Of a stretch of DNA of 64,000 nt, positions 42,969 through 52,134 are shown piece by piece (position 1 is the stretch's first letter; the number at the start of each line of letters is the position of its first letter). The DNA comes from Nitrosospira sp. (GTDB lineage: Bacteria > Pseudomonadota > Gammaproteobacteria > Burkholderiales > Nitrosomonadaceae), in NCBI GenBank assembly GCA_013821425.1, contig JACDGV010000014.1, positions 1-64,000 of the forward strand, in the 5' to 3' direction. The notes beneath the pieces were generated by a model. It had not been told where the DNA came from. It saw only the letters and a list, made by a program, of their open reading frames with translations, and made no database searches. Both the position numbers and the translations under genes were made by a program.

Positions 42969-44501
42969 TTATCCAAACAGTCCTTGCAAGTACCATCTGT
43001 GGTTTTTTGCCGTGGGGTTATGTTCACGGTAGATCCATAACAATTGGCCGAGACCATTCTCCGCAATGAAATAATCGCGCGCAATCGGGGCGTCATCCCA
43101 CCAACCCGCCTCGATCCGCTCCGGTCCCGCAATCAGTTTCAATGGCGTGCCATAGACCGGTTGCACCTGCTGCTGGCGTTGCAGTTTCAGCTCTAGCGGG
43201 GTTTCGATTAACCAGGCGGGGCGGGTCAATTCCCTGGGAATGGTTTTCCATGGTGTTTCTCGGCGCGAAGCATTCTTCACCCCGCTCATTTCGCCTGTTC
43301 CTGGCGCCTCGAATCTCTGGCTGCATTCAGGACGATGGTCCGGGATAATCCTTAAACTTGTGACGGCCTGCGGACCCAGCCGGGAGGAAAGTTTCTCGAT
43401 AAACCGGTTCAGCGAAGTAGCCTCCGATTGCGCGGTCGGGAAGAGTTCCATATTGGCGTTTGCACCTGCTGTTATTTCATCCGCTATCAACGCCAATTCA
43501 CAAACCGGAGCCACCAGTTTTGTTCGCCCCAGACGTTCGCGCAGCAAAATCTTTAAATGGCCCGGATCGCAGCTTTGTTCTGAAAGCCGTACACTTATAG
43601 ACGTAGACTGGCACGGCTGCCGCAGGGAATATTCGTGGTGCAGAATGAATGAGAACGTCGAAACCTCAGCATGACGTGAAGTTAGCCAGCCGCACATCTG
43701 GTCGATCATTCGCTGCGCCGGCACCAGCAGCAGTTCCACGCTTTCAACCAGCGCCATCAACCTCATCTTTTGTTCAAAGGATTCTGGTGTTTCAAACCAT
43801 CTTTGCGGATCGGGCGAATCTCCGTAGGCACGATCCATTTCTATCAGCAGGTCCGGGCCAAACCGCCGTGCTATTCCATCGCGGGGCAACCGCTGCAAAT
43901 CAGCCAAGGTTCTGCAGCCTATGCCGCCAATGACTTCAAGATGAGGCTGGGCCGATTCCAATAAACTGACGGGCAAGGAGTCGAGCAATGAGCGGAATTT
44001 GGCGCCTGTTCCATTGATGACGGTTCGCGATGGCGCGGACCGCGCGAGGAGCCATGCCCCTTTTGCAGTGGGAGCAACCCCTACGCAGAGTTGCAGGCCT
44101 TGCGCAGACACCGCCCGATTGAGTAACTGGCATAGCTTCTTCAGGCCGCCAAATAACTTCAGGCTTGCGGAAACCTCGGCAATCAGACCGCTGCATTGCA
44201 ACACAATATTGGGCGTGAAATGCAATGCGGCATACGCAGCTTCATGCAGCGCTTTCATTTCTTCGTTGGGATCATGCTCCACCACTACCAGGTCGGGTAA
44301 CAGAGCCAAGGCACTGGCCAATGGCTGATGAGCTGTAACTCCCCGTTTCCGCGCCGGCTTGTTGGCCTGCCGGATATACACCTGATTACCCCTGCGGACA
44401 GTTACCGCCATCGCAGGAGCGAGAGCCGCAGGAAAGCGGCGTTCTATCCAGTCAAGCGATAATGCCGGGCAATGGAGAGCGATCCACAGCATAGGAGTCA
44501 A
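42969..44501 (-). CDS. imuB: ImuB, Y-family polymerase-like protein
   Basis: MLWIALHCPALSLDWIERRFP; context imuA-imuB-dnaE2. Confidence 0.93.
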   Translation of the reverse strand: MTPMLWIALHCPALSLDWIERRFPAALAPAMAVTVRRGNQVYIRQANKPARKRGVTAHQPLASALALLPDLVVVEHDPNEEMKALHEAAYAALHFTPNIVLQCSGLIAEVSASLKLFGGLKKLCQLLNRAVSAQGLQLCVGVAPTAKGAWLLARSAPSRTVINGTGAKFRSLLDSLPVSLLESAQPHLEVIGGIGCRTLADLQRLPRDGIARRFGPDLLIEMDRAYGDSPDPQRWFETPESFEQKMRLMALVESVELLLVPAQRMIDQMCGWLTSRHAEVSTFSFILHHEYSLRQPCQSTSISVRLSEQSCDPGHLKILLRERLGRTKLVAPVCELALIADEITAGANANMELFPTAQSEATSLNRFIEKLSSRLGPQAVTSLRIIPDHRPECSQRFEAPGTGEMSGVKNASRRETPWKTIPRELTRPAWLIETPLELKLQRQQQVQPVYGTPLKLIAGPERIEAGWWDDAPIARDYFIAENGLGQLLWIYREHNPTAKNHRWYLQGLFG

Positions 44502-45226
44502 CAGTAGGCTAAAGTGGGGCGGGATGCGACCGGGCTGGAGAAGGAGCCTATTTGGGGGAGTTCAATGTAGATCGGCAAAGCAGTCGGGGCACCGCGGCGT
44601 TTCAGCAGGCACAAGGAGAGGGTGTTAGCAAAAGTATGCCGCCGAGCTGAACCGAGCAATATTCTTAGCGGGGCTGCGGAGGGCTCGAATTGCGCCCTTG
44701 CCGGCCTGAACAGGAAAGCCAGGCCAGCGGCAGATCGCGCAATGATCTGCAACTTGCGCGTCATTTGCTGGCTTGCCTCGGGTAGCCAGCAAATGACGGC
44801 TCCAAAGGCGGCGCTCCTGATGCCTTGCTCAAGTACCCACAATCGCTCGCCAGGTTTGTGAACCCTGACAATCACAATCCGGCGGCTATCGATGTTCAGG
44901 CCTTCCCACGCATGTATGTAAGGAATATAAGGAGGGGCCACCAACAGAATATTCCCTTCCTTCCGGGTGATCTGCTCCAGCGGTCGGCTCAATAAACTTA
45001 TTTCCCCCAGTCCTTCCACCGGCAGCAACAACTCGGTGAGATTGCGGGTAGGCCATCCCCCGCCGGGCAACTCGTTATCCAGTTCATCAAAGCCACTGCG
45101 AACCACCGGATCGGTGGAGAATTCCAATGCATTGCCTCGCCATAGCTTGCCCTTGAACCGCGCTTCGATCTGCGAAAGCGAAAGCGGCCCAGAGGATACT
45201 GAGGGTAAGGAAACAGGCATCGGCAT
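44498..45226 (-). CDS. imuA: ImuA, translesion synthesis-associated RecA/SulA-like protein
   Basis: FDELDNELPGGGWPTRNLTELLLPVEGLGEISLL; context. Confidence 0.9.
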   Translation of the reverse strand: MPMPVSLPSVSSGPLSLSQIEARFKGKLWRGNALEFSTDPVVRSGFDELDNELPGGGWPTRNLTELLLPVEGLGEISLLSRPLEQITRKEGNILLVAPPYIPYIHAWEGLNIDSRRIVIVRVHKPGERLWVLEQGIRSAAFGAVICWLPEASQQMTRKLQIIARSAAGLAFLFRPARAQFEPSAAPLRILLGSARRHTFANTLSLCLLKRRGAPTALPIYIELPQIGSFSSPVASRPTLAYC

Positions 45227-45242
45227 GGCGAAAATCTCATCA

Positions 45243-45866
45243 TTACCGGTTAGGGTTGAGGCGATATCCGGAAGTAGGGGCTTTTCGAAACAGGCCAACA
45301 TAAAGCCCGTAGATTTCCAGCTTCTGCTCGGGCCGGATGGACGGATAATCCCTGCTTTGTCTCTCGTTGCGCGCCTCGAGGTAATAGCCTTCCTTATCCC
45401 TGGCGAGGACTTTCAGGGTAAATTCATTATCCACGATTGCCAGGACGACCTGACCGGGCAAGGCTGAATTACTGCGCTCGATAATCACCATATCGCCCTC
45501 CAGAATTCCCAGATCCATCATTGAGTCGCCTTTGACGGGGAACAGAATGGTCCGGGAGGGCTTCTCAATCAGATAATCATCAATTCGCAGCAATTCAGGC
45601 TGAACATCGGAAGCCTGTTGGGGCAATCCCGCCCGGATCACATGCCCGACCGTTCGTTCGAAGAAGCGGGGCCCGGGACGCAGCCGATTGCCTGGCCCGG
45701 TTTCTAGAAAGTCTTCTTCCTTTAAACGCTGCACGATCTGATGCGTCCAGGAACGCGCCTTCACGTTCCACAGCGCGGACAATTGGGTGGTTGAGGGGAT
45801 GATTCTTTCCCGGGCGTAGTAATCCTGAAGTTTGCCCAAGTAAGAAAAAATGTCGAGCTGTTGCAT
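45243..45866 (-). CDS. lexA2: LexA/S24-family repressor
   Basis: C-terminal FPVKGDSMMDLGILEGDMVIIERS...GQVVLAIVDNEFTLKVLARD autoprotease signature; heads imuAB-dnaE2. Confidence 0.9.
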   Translation of the reverse strand: MQQLDIFSYLGKLQDYYARERIIPSTTQLSALWNVKARSWTHQIVQRLKEEDFLETGPGNRLRPGPRFFERTVGHVIRAGLPQQASDVQPELLRIDDYLIEKPSRTILFPVKGDSMMDLGILEGDMVIIERSNSALPGQVVLAIVDNEFTLKVLARDKEGYYLEARNERQSRDYPSIRPEQKLEIYGLYVGLFRKAPTSGYRLNPNR

Positions 45867-45869
45867 GAG

Positions 45870-45927
45870 AGATTGAATTAAGAACAGTTGTTCTCATTAT
45901 AGAGAACAACTGTTCTTAATTCAATCT
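45870..45927. promoter_or_regulatory. perfect inverted repeat: candidate double operator of the LexA2-type repressor
   Basis: agattgaattaagaacagttgttctc-attata-gagaacaactgttcttaattcaatct; each arm holds GAACA-NN-TGTTC. Confidence 0.75.
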
Positions 45928-45949
45928 GGCGAACTGACTTGCCAGAGGC

Positions 45950-45981
45950 AAAAAAAACGGCCATCAGTTATCGATGGCCGT
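45950..45981 (-). terminator. rho-independent terminator of the multicopper oxidase genes
   Basis: minus strand acggccatc-gataact-gatggccgt-tttttttt. Confidence 0.85.
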
Positions 45982-46013
45982 ATCTTGCAGTGGCGCCTTT
46001 CAGGAGTTGCCGA

Positions 46014-48839
46014 TTAGTGAAGTGCGTAAGGGTTTTGCTGCTTCGTCGTCAGTTGCGTTTTCCATTCGTCAGGTAGATTCTGAACCCAGCCGTTATAGAT
46101 ATTGGGAATAGCAAGAATGCCCTGGCCGCCATATCCCGCCAAGCCGCTGACGACATCATCGGTTTGCGTATTTCCATTGCTTACCAGGGAAACCCGTCCC
46201 GCGACCATGGCGTCCGAAAGGTTTCCATCGTTGTTGGGATCGACGTCAACCACGATGAGCTCATTGGAGAACTTGCTCGTGACATAGGCATAGTACCCTC
46301 CTCCTTTCTTGGCTCCGAAATTAGCCCCATGGCACCCCGGATCGCAAGGCAGCATCTTTACTACGGTATCCTCGGTGATACTGCCTTTTGCCGCATCAAT
46401 GATGAGTATCGATCCGCCCGTATTTGCAAGCACCACGGCTTTCCCGTCGGGGGAAACGGGTATCTGGATGGGAAGTATGCCGACGGTGGCTTGTCCGTCT
46501 CCGTCACGGTCCACAATGGTCCCGTCGATGGGGTTATAGTCCGCAATGAGGTTGATGGTCTTTTTCAAGGTTCCATCCTTATTGATCACGCTCACGGTGT
46601 GATGCAACAGGTTGGCGGCATAGAATTTGCTGGAATCCGGCATCATGCCGATGGCAATGGGGTGAGCGCCCGGGGCAGAGCCTCCCGTGGGAACCCTTTC
46701 CAGGATGGCGCCACTGTCGGTGTCATAAAACCCCACGTCATTGGTAAAGATGTTTGGCGTGATGATCTTGCTCCCATCCGTGCTGACCCAGTGACCGTGC
46801 GGGTTGGTGGAGAGTTGGCCCCGCTGCTGTGTTGGCATCATCTGGCTGATCTCGGTTGTTCCGGCCAGGATGATGGACATGCCATCTTCGCCATTATTGC
46901 TGACCGAGAGATCGTCGTTATCCGGACGAGTCATGACATGAGCGGGAGCCTCGCCTACCTGGATGTTTTTGATCAACGCGCCTGTTCTCTGGTTAATCAT
47001 GGCCAGCTTGTTATCAAACCACTGGGTCTGGTAAACAATCGACTGATCCCGGTTGGTCCACATATTGTGGGGATTATTCATATTGATCTGCGGCAGGGCG
47101 ATCTTGCGTGCCACTTTCCAGGTGGCTGCGTCAATTACCGTAATCGTCCCGGGCTTAGTCTTTCCGGCGGTTTTTTCAAACTGGGTATCGATCCAGACCT
47201 CGCCCACACCGGCAATAGCTGGGGGGGTAGGCGGTGTCAAGGCCACGTCGTTGCCGTATCGGGCGATCAGGACGTCCGACAGGTTTGCGACTGCCCCGCC
47301 AGTGATACGGACATCAACAGCGGGATAGGTTACCTTCCAGGGCGTGGCAGAGGTGTAATCCTGCCAGTTGTTGGGGGCGGTGGCGACGAAGAACGTTCTC
47401 AGCAAGCGTGTGGCAAGGTCGCTGCTCGTGGGAAGATTTACAATGCCCGTGGCCAGATCGATGGTTTCGCCAAGGTCAAGGCCGTCGGTTTCCGGGTCAT
47501 CCACAATGACTGCGCCGAACATGTAGGGATGCACCTTGCATGTGAACACGTACAAGCCGGGTGTAGTCAGCTTGACGATACCGCCGCCTTTGTAGGCCCT
47601 GGTCTGGTCAAAGGGCATGGACGCATGTTCTATGGCTGCGGTTCCCCGACCTCTGCTTTTACCTTTACCCTGGTTGGAAGGGTGCCCATTGGAGGGATCG
47701 CCCGCCCCGCTGGGCCACAGCAGGCCGGTGATAGTGTGCACTGTGTTCGTTTCGGACATGATGAAGTTCACGCTGCTGCCCGGCGGAATCACTTCCAGCG
47801 ACCGTGTGCCGCCAGTAATGCTGAATATGGTGTCGCCCCGGGCGCTCCTGAACCAACTTCCCGGTTCGTCCGAGATCACGAAAGTGACAAGGCCGGGGTC
47901 ATCGCTCGCATTGCCGAAAATGGCGCCATAGGGAGAAGCGCCCGCGACGCTGTTGCCCATTCCTTTATTCGGGCCGTTCGTGGCGTCGACTCTAAAACTG
48001 CCATGCATGCCCGCTTCCATGTGGGAAAACAGGTGACAGTGGTACTGCCAGTTGCCGGGACCCACGCCGGTCCCTGCTCTGATGGTGAAGGTATGACTAT
48101 CGGAAATGTCTTCCAGTAACTTGGTGTCGATAACGCTATTTGTTCCAGGTTCCAGCCACCGATGCGCGTGCAGGTGGAAAGTATGACCCGGCCCTACCGA
48201 CAGGACATGAAATCTGACGATGTCATTCTCGACAGCGCCGAGAACCGGGTTTGTCCACAGCGGGGTTTCCGTTCCGGCTTTGGATATTTCTGTTGCCCAG
48301 AAGGTCGAACCGACCATGAACAGCACATACTGCTTGTCTAGTTCAGACGCATCGACTGATTTGAGAGCGCCGTCGCCGTCGACGAAGCGCTCTACCTTTC
48401 CGTCCGCCCTGTCAACCACGATAGCGCCAAACAGGCCAAGCAGTTCCTGTCCCTCGCCGTAGTATGGGTAGGCGCCAGTTTTGGTCGCGGTGAACGTGTA
48501 GCTCAACGTTCCTCCATTCGGGGCCGCCTTTTCGGCGATTTTGTCCGACAGGCCGGGGACCCTGAAACCCGCCGGTTTATCCGTATTGTTGGTGACCGTC
48601 ACACTAACGGTATCGCCCTGTTTTACGAAAAGAGTAGGCCCCGGGATAACCGCCTCGGCGTCATCTCCCCTTGTGTAGCCATACTGGCCGTTGGGTAATA
48701 CCACGGCCGACAGCGCGAGGTTATGATTAGTTGCTGATTGCGCCAGGGGTGGAGCCATTAGCAGCATGGCTCCAAGCAGCAGCGCGAACGCCGTAGCTGT
48801 TGTGATAGCGGGTGTTTGCAGTCTAAAAATATTGCTCAT
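46014..48839 (-). CDS. multicopper oxidase-like protein with domain-2 ligands only, extra cupredoxin and C-terminal beta-propeller-like region
   Basis: signal peptide; HTFHLHAH and HCHLFSHMEAGM; cupredoxin HTI...CKVHPYM; YVTN-like repeats in C-terminal half. Confidence 0.85.
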   Translation of the reverse strand: MSNIFRLQTPAITTATAFALLLGAMLLMAPPLAQSATNHNLALSAVVLPNGQYGYTRGDDAEAVIPGPTLFVKQGDTVSVTVTNNTDKPAGFRVPGLSDKIAEKAAPNGGTLSYTFTATKTGAYPYYGEGQELLGLFGAIVVDRADGKVERFVDGDGALKSVDASELDKQYVLFMVGSTFWATEISKAGTETPLWTNPVLGAVENDIVRFHVLSVGPGHTFHLHAHRWLEPGTNSVIDTKLLEDISDSHTFTIRAGTGVGPGNWQYHCHLFSHMEAGMHGSFRVDATNGPNKGMGNSVAGASPYGAIFGNASDDPGLVTFVISDEPGSWFRSARGDTIFSITGGTRSLEVIPPGSSVNFIMSETNTVHTITGLLWPSGAGDPSNGHPSNQGKGKSRGRGTAAIEHASMPFDQTRAYKGGGIVKLTTPGLYVFTCKVHPYMFGAVIVDDPETDGLDLGETIDLATGIVNLPTSSDLATRLLRTFFVATAPNNWQDYTSATPWKVTYPAVDVRITGGAVANLSDVLIARYGNDVALTPPTPPAIAGVGEVWIDTQFEKTAGKTKPGTITVIDAATWKVARKIALPQINMNNPHNMWTNRDQSIVYQTQWFDNKLAMINQRTGALIKNIQVGEAPAHVMTRPDNDDLSVSNNGEDGMSIILAGTTEISQMMPTQQRGQLSTNPHGHWVSTDGSKIITPNIFTNDVGFYDTDSGAILERVPTGGSAPGAHPIAIGMMPDSSKFYAANLLHHTVSVINKDGTLKKTINLIADYNPIDGTIVDRDGDGQATVGILPIQIPVSPDGKAVVLANTGGSILIIDAAKGSITEDTVVKMLPCDPGCHGANFGAKKGGGYYAYVTSKFSNELIVVDVDPNNDGNLSDAMVAGRVSLVSNGNTQTDDVVSGLAGYGGQGILAIPNIYNGWVQNLPDEWKTQLTTKQQNPYALH

Positions 48840-48877
48840 TTATATTTAACCTCTCGATGATTTATTTTCAATGTTCA

Positions 48878-49900
48878 TTAAGGAGCGCCGCCGGTGACGT
48901 TGAAGCTGCCCCTCATGCCCATTAATTTGCGTGAAAAATTCGCGGTCATATAGTTCGTGCTGGCTAAGGCCTTTATGGTAAAAGCATGATTCTCAAGAGG
49001 GCCGATATCTTTTGCGATAATCATTTGCTTCGTTCCGGGATCGACCCACTGATAGCCCTCGAGTTGAAATCGATTCAAATAGGTGCCCATGGCGATAAGA
49101 TGGAACCTGACGTTGTCACCGCCATTCGCGGTCAGTGCCGGGTTGGCTCCGAGCGGGGTCTGTTGCTTGCTCGCGCCGTCTATTTCCATTCCCCAGAAAG
49201 CATCGTCAGCCAGGTAAAGCACGTAATCTTTTTTAATACTGTTAACTGGCACGCTTGCGATACTGCTACCGTTACTTCCAGTCACTGCGCCTGATGCCGG
49301 ATTGACGATGACGGCGCCAAAAAGGCCCCTGTCTTCCGAGCCGTTGTGAGTTTCAAAATTGTGATCATGGTACGGCCAGGACCCCGCCGTGCCCGGAGCC
49401 ACGTCCCAGAGGTAGGTGTAGAAGCGTCCTCCATGATCGGGATAGGCGCCCTCATCTTCGATTTTATTGATAATCTTGAGAGAGCCGTCGCTCAGTATGT
49501 TGTAATGGATACCATGCACATGGACGCTGACTTGCTGATCGGGGCTCATGGTAATGCCGTTCCGAATGGTGAGCCTGACCTTGTCGCCTTCCGTAAGAAT
49601 AATCGTCGGTCCTGGAATCGTGGCCTGTGTACTGTAGCGGGAAGTAATGTTAACGCCATCGACCTGGTGTTCAATCATGCGATACGCGAGCAGGCCGGCT
49701 TCGGTTTCTTCCGCTGTCATTTCAATCCGGTGGTTAGCAGCGACGCCATGCCCCGAAGGCAGAAAAAACATTGCCAGAAACAGCGTGGATGGAATCGTAA
49801 GTCCTATCCAAAAGCGGCTGAATCTGTCTGCAGTTGAAGAGGTTTGAAGATCGCCAGAAGCAAAAAACTCCCCCACAGCATGGGTATGTTGATACTTCAT
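48878..49900 (-). CDS. two-domain multicopper oxidase-like protein with domain-1 ligands only
   Basis: signal/TM segment; VHVHGIHY and WPYHDHNFETH retained; domain-2 motifs absent; SD aaggag upstream of 49900. Confidence 0.85.
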   Translation of the reverse strand: MKYQHTHAVGEFFASGDLQTSSTADRFSRFWIGLTIPSTLFLAMFFLPSGHGVAANHRIEMTAEETEAGLLAYRMIEHQVDGVNITSRYSTQATIPGPTIILTEGDKVRLTIRNGITMSPDQQVSVHVHGIHYNILSDGSLKIINKIEDEGAYPDHGGRFYTYLWDVAPGTAGSWPYHDHNFETHNGSEDRGLFGAVIVNPASGAVTGSNGSSIASVPVNSIKKDYVLYLADDAFWGMEIDGASKQQTPLGANPALTANGGDNVRFHLIAMGTYLNRFQLEGYQWVDPGTKQMIIAKDIGPLENHAFTIKALASTNYMTANFSRKLMGMRGSFNVTGGAP

Positions 49901-50350
49901 TTTTAGAAGGCTCCTTAGGTTATGAGTTTGTTTAGGTAATACAGAGCCGGGGCTTATATCAATTTTCCCCGGTTTGGGCATTCACGTTTGAATTCTTCAG
50001 ATCCGATCGGAACGTCGCCACAGCTCGATACAAGTGTGACTGCGGCATCCGGGGAAGAGGGCAGGGTACTTGCCTCTATCCTGCTGCCATGGCGCCACCG
50101 CTTTTCGGCCGCTGATTATGGGTTAACGGCGCCTGCATACCATGTGAAGGTTGTCCTTTTTTTGCCGGATAAGATGTACCTGGTTTTTCAGGCTAATAGC
50201 AGTACATCTGCACCGAGACAATGTGGTGAGTGTCGATTGCTTGGCTGATTTTTTTGCGGCAGTCGTATTTCGGCGAGAGTCCAGGGTTGGGGCCCTGATA
50301 CAGGAGGCTTGCAAGCGGGAAACCGGGCTTGCCCGGGAACATAGGGGCAG

Positions 50351-51055
50351 CTAGCTATAAATTTGCGCAGGAGGTGCAGATGTAGAGTTTGTCCCACCCA
50401 CCCGGTGGTGGTGGAGCTTGGCAAACATGAAAAGATCAAAGCGGTTCGTGATCTCCAGCTTGCTGAAAATGGACGTCAGGTGGTTGCGCAGGGTCTGTTC
50501 GCTAATGCACAGATTTTGAGCAATCTTCTTGTTTGAACCGCCCGCGTCAGTTGCGAACGCACTGATGATGGCGCGTTCTTTTCGCGTAAGGGTGGTAATT
50601 TTTTTCGTGATCGAATCGGTGGGCTTTTGCCTCGCGTCTACAAACTTGACGAAGATGCGTCCAGTCGTGCCCCGGCCTAGCCAGAGTTCGCCAGCATGAA
50701 CCTTCTCGATGGCTTTGATAATATTCTGCGTGGGGTCCTCTTTATAGACCACGCCACGCGCTCCATTGAGTACCGTTCCGTCAATGGCGGCCTGATCGCG
50801 GGTTTCGGTAAAGATGATGACATGGGTGTTCCCTTCGCTCAGCAAATCCGGGATAAGTTCGGTGACCTTTTCAATGCCGAGATAAAGGTCGAGTAAAATA
50901 ACTTCGGGCTTCTTCTCCCTGACTAGCCGGGACGCCTCCGCGCCATTGATTGCCTTGCCGACGACCTTCATTCGCGGCGACTCGTTGTTTATGAGCTTTT
51001 CCAGTCCCCAAAGAACAATCTGGTGGCTGTTGACGAGCAGGACGGGGATGGACAT
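50351..51055 (-). CDS. NarL/LuxR-family response regulator
   Basis: receiver VILLDLYLG; HTH LTRKERAIISAFATDAGGSNKKIAQNLCISEQTLRNHLTSIFSKLEITNR. Confidence 0.88.
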   Translation of the reverse strand: MSIPVLLVNSHQIVLWGLEKLINNESPRMKVVGKAINGAEASRLVREKKPEVILLDLYLGIEKVTELIPDLLSEGNTHVIIFTETRDQAAIDGTVLNGARGVVYKEDPTQNIIKAIEKVHAGELWLGRGTTGRIFVKFVDARQKPTDSITKKITTLTRKERAIISAFATDAGGSNKKIAQNLCISEQTLRNHLTSIFSKLEITNRFDLFMFAKLHHHRVGGTNSTSAPPAQIYS

Positions 51056-51669
51056 GGAAGAAGGTGGAGATATAAAGTGTTTCCCGCCAGCTTTGCGTGC
51101 GTGGGTAAGGAAAGCATAGTATAAATCTTTACAGTCTGCAAAATAGTTGTCCGTCTGTTTAGCGGAAAACGGACGTAATTTCCGGAGGTTGCGTAAGATA
51201 TTTTTGCGTTTGAGGGTATGATGAGCTCCCTGGGCCACAGTCAACGGCTCTTCAGGGCAATAATTCAGATGGAAAAGTAGGGTCCGCCGAAACGCGCGCG
51301 GCGAGTATGGCCTGGCGTGCAGGCTTGTTCAGGCGTTATCGGAACTCCAGCGGGAGTCTGTGGCGAGTTTGGTATTGTGGGGAACTTTATCCTCTTCGCG
51401 CATTCTCAAGGGCCTTGCTCGTGCTTGGAGAATCAGGCTTTGAGAACAAAACATGTATCCGGTTTTGGGACAGGGAGACCCTGAATTGTTCGTGGCAGAC
51501 ATTGCGATCGGATTTTCATTCCCGATATTGCTTGCGGCATCGTTTTGAAGCTACTATCATCAGCCGGATTTTCGGGATTCAATCTCCTATCTGGTTATTT
51601 TTCGTAATCGGTTATTTTTCTTAATCGTATTGTCACGCAACACTCCTATACTCTGCGTTGTGAACATCC

Positions 51670-52128
51670 ATGGTTAGGTTCCGGAATACAGAAACGAGGC
51701 AGCGGCGAGTCCGGGTGCGTTCCCGGGCGGCGTATGGATTTACCCTGCTCGAACTGCTGGTCGTCATGGTCATCATCGGATTGCTCGCGGGCTATGTGGC
51801 ACCGAGGTATTTCTCGCAGGTGGGAAAATCGGAGGTGAAAGCGGCACAAGCGCAGATCGATGCTCTCGAAAAGGCACTGGACCAATACCGCCTGGACACA
51901 GGGAACTACCCGCCTACCGAGCAGGGGCTGGCGGCCCTGATGACACGGCCTGCCAATGAGCCGAGATGGCAGGGGCCATACCTCAGGAAGACAGCGCCGC
52001 CTGATCCGTGGGGGCGGCCGTATGTCTATAAGTACCCCGGAGAGCGCACAGAGTACGATTTATATTCCTACGGCAAGGACGGCCAGCCCGGCGGTACGGG
52101 CGAAGCAGCGGATATCACGAACTGGTAG
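51670..52128 (+). CDS. gspG: type II secretion major pseudopilin GspG
   Basis: GFTLLELLVVMVIIGLLAGYVAPRYF; NYPPTEQGLAALMTRP; WGRPYVYKYPG. Confidence 0.95.
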   Translation: MVRFRNTETRQRRVRVRSRAAYGFTLLELLVVMVIIGLLAGYVAPRYFSQVGKSEVKAAQAQIDALEKALDQYRLDTGNYPPTEQGLAALMTRPANEPRWQGPYLRKTAPPDPWGRPYVYKYPGERTEYDLYSYGKDGQPGGTGEAADITNW

Positions 52129-52134
52129 GTTGCT

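Noticed and set aside
46164-48119. 651-aa plus-strand ORF opposite the large multicopper oxidase gene
   Set aside because: Antisense ORF from high-GC codon structure; the minus strand encodes clear copper motifs and a signal peptide.
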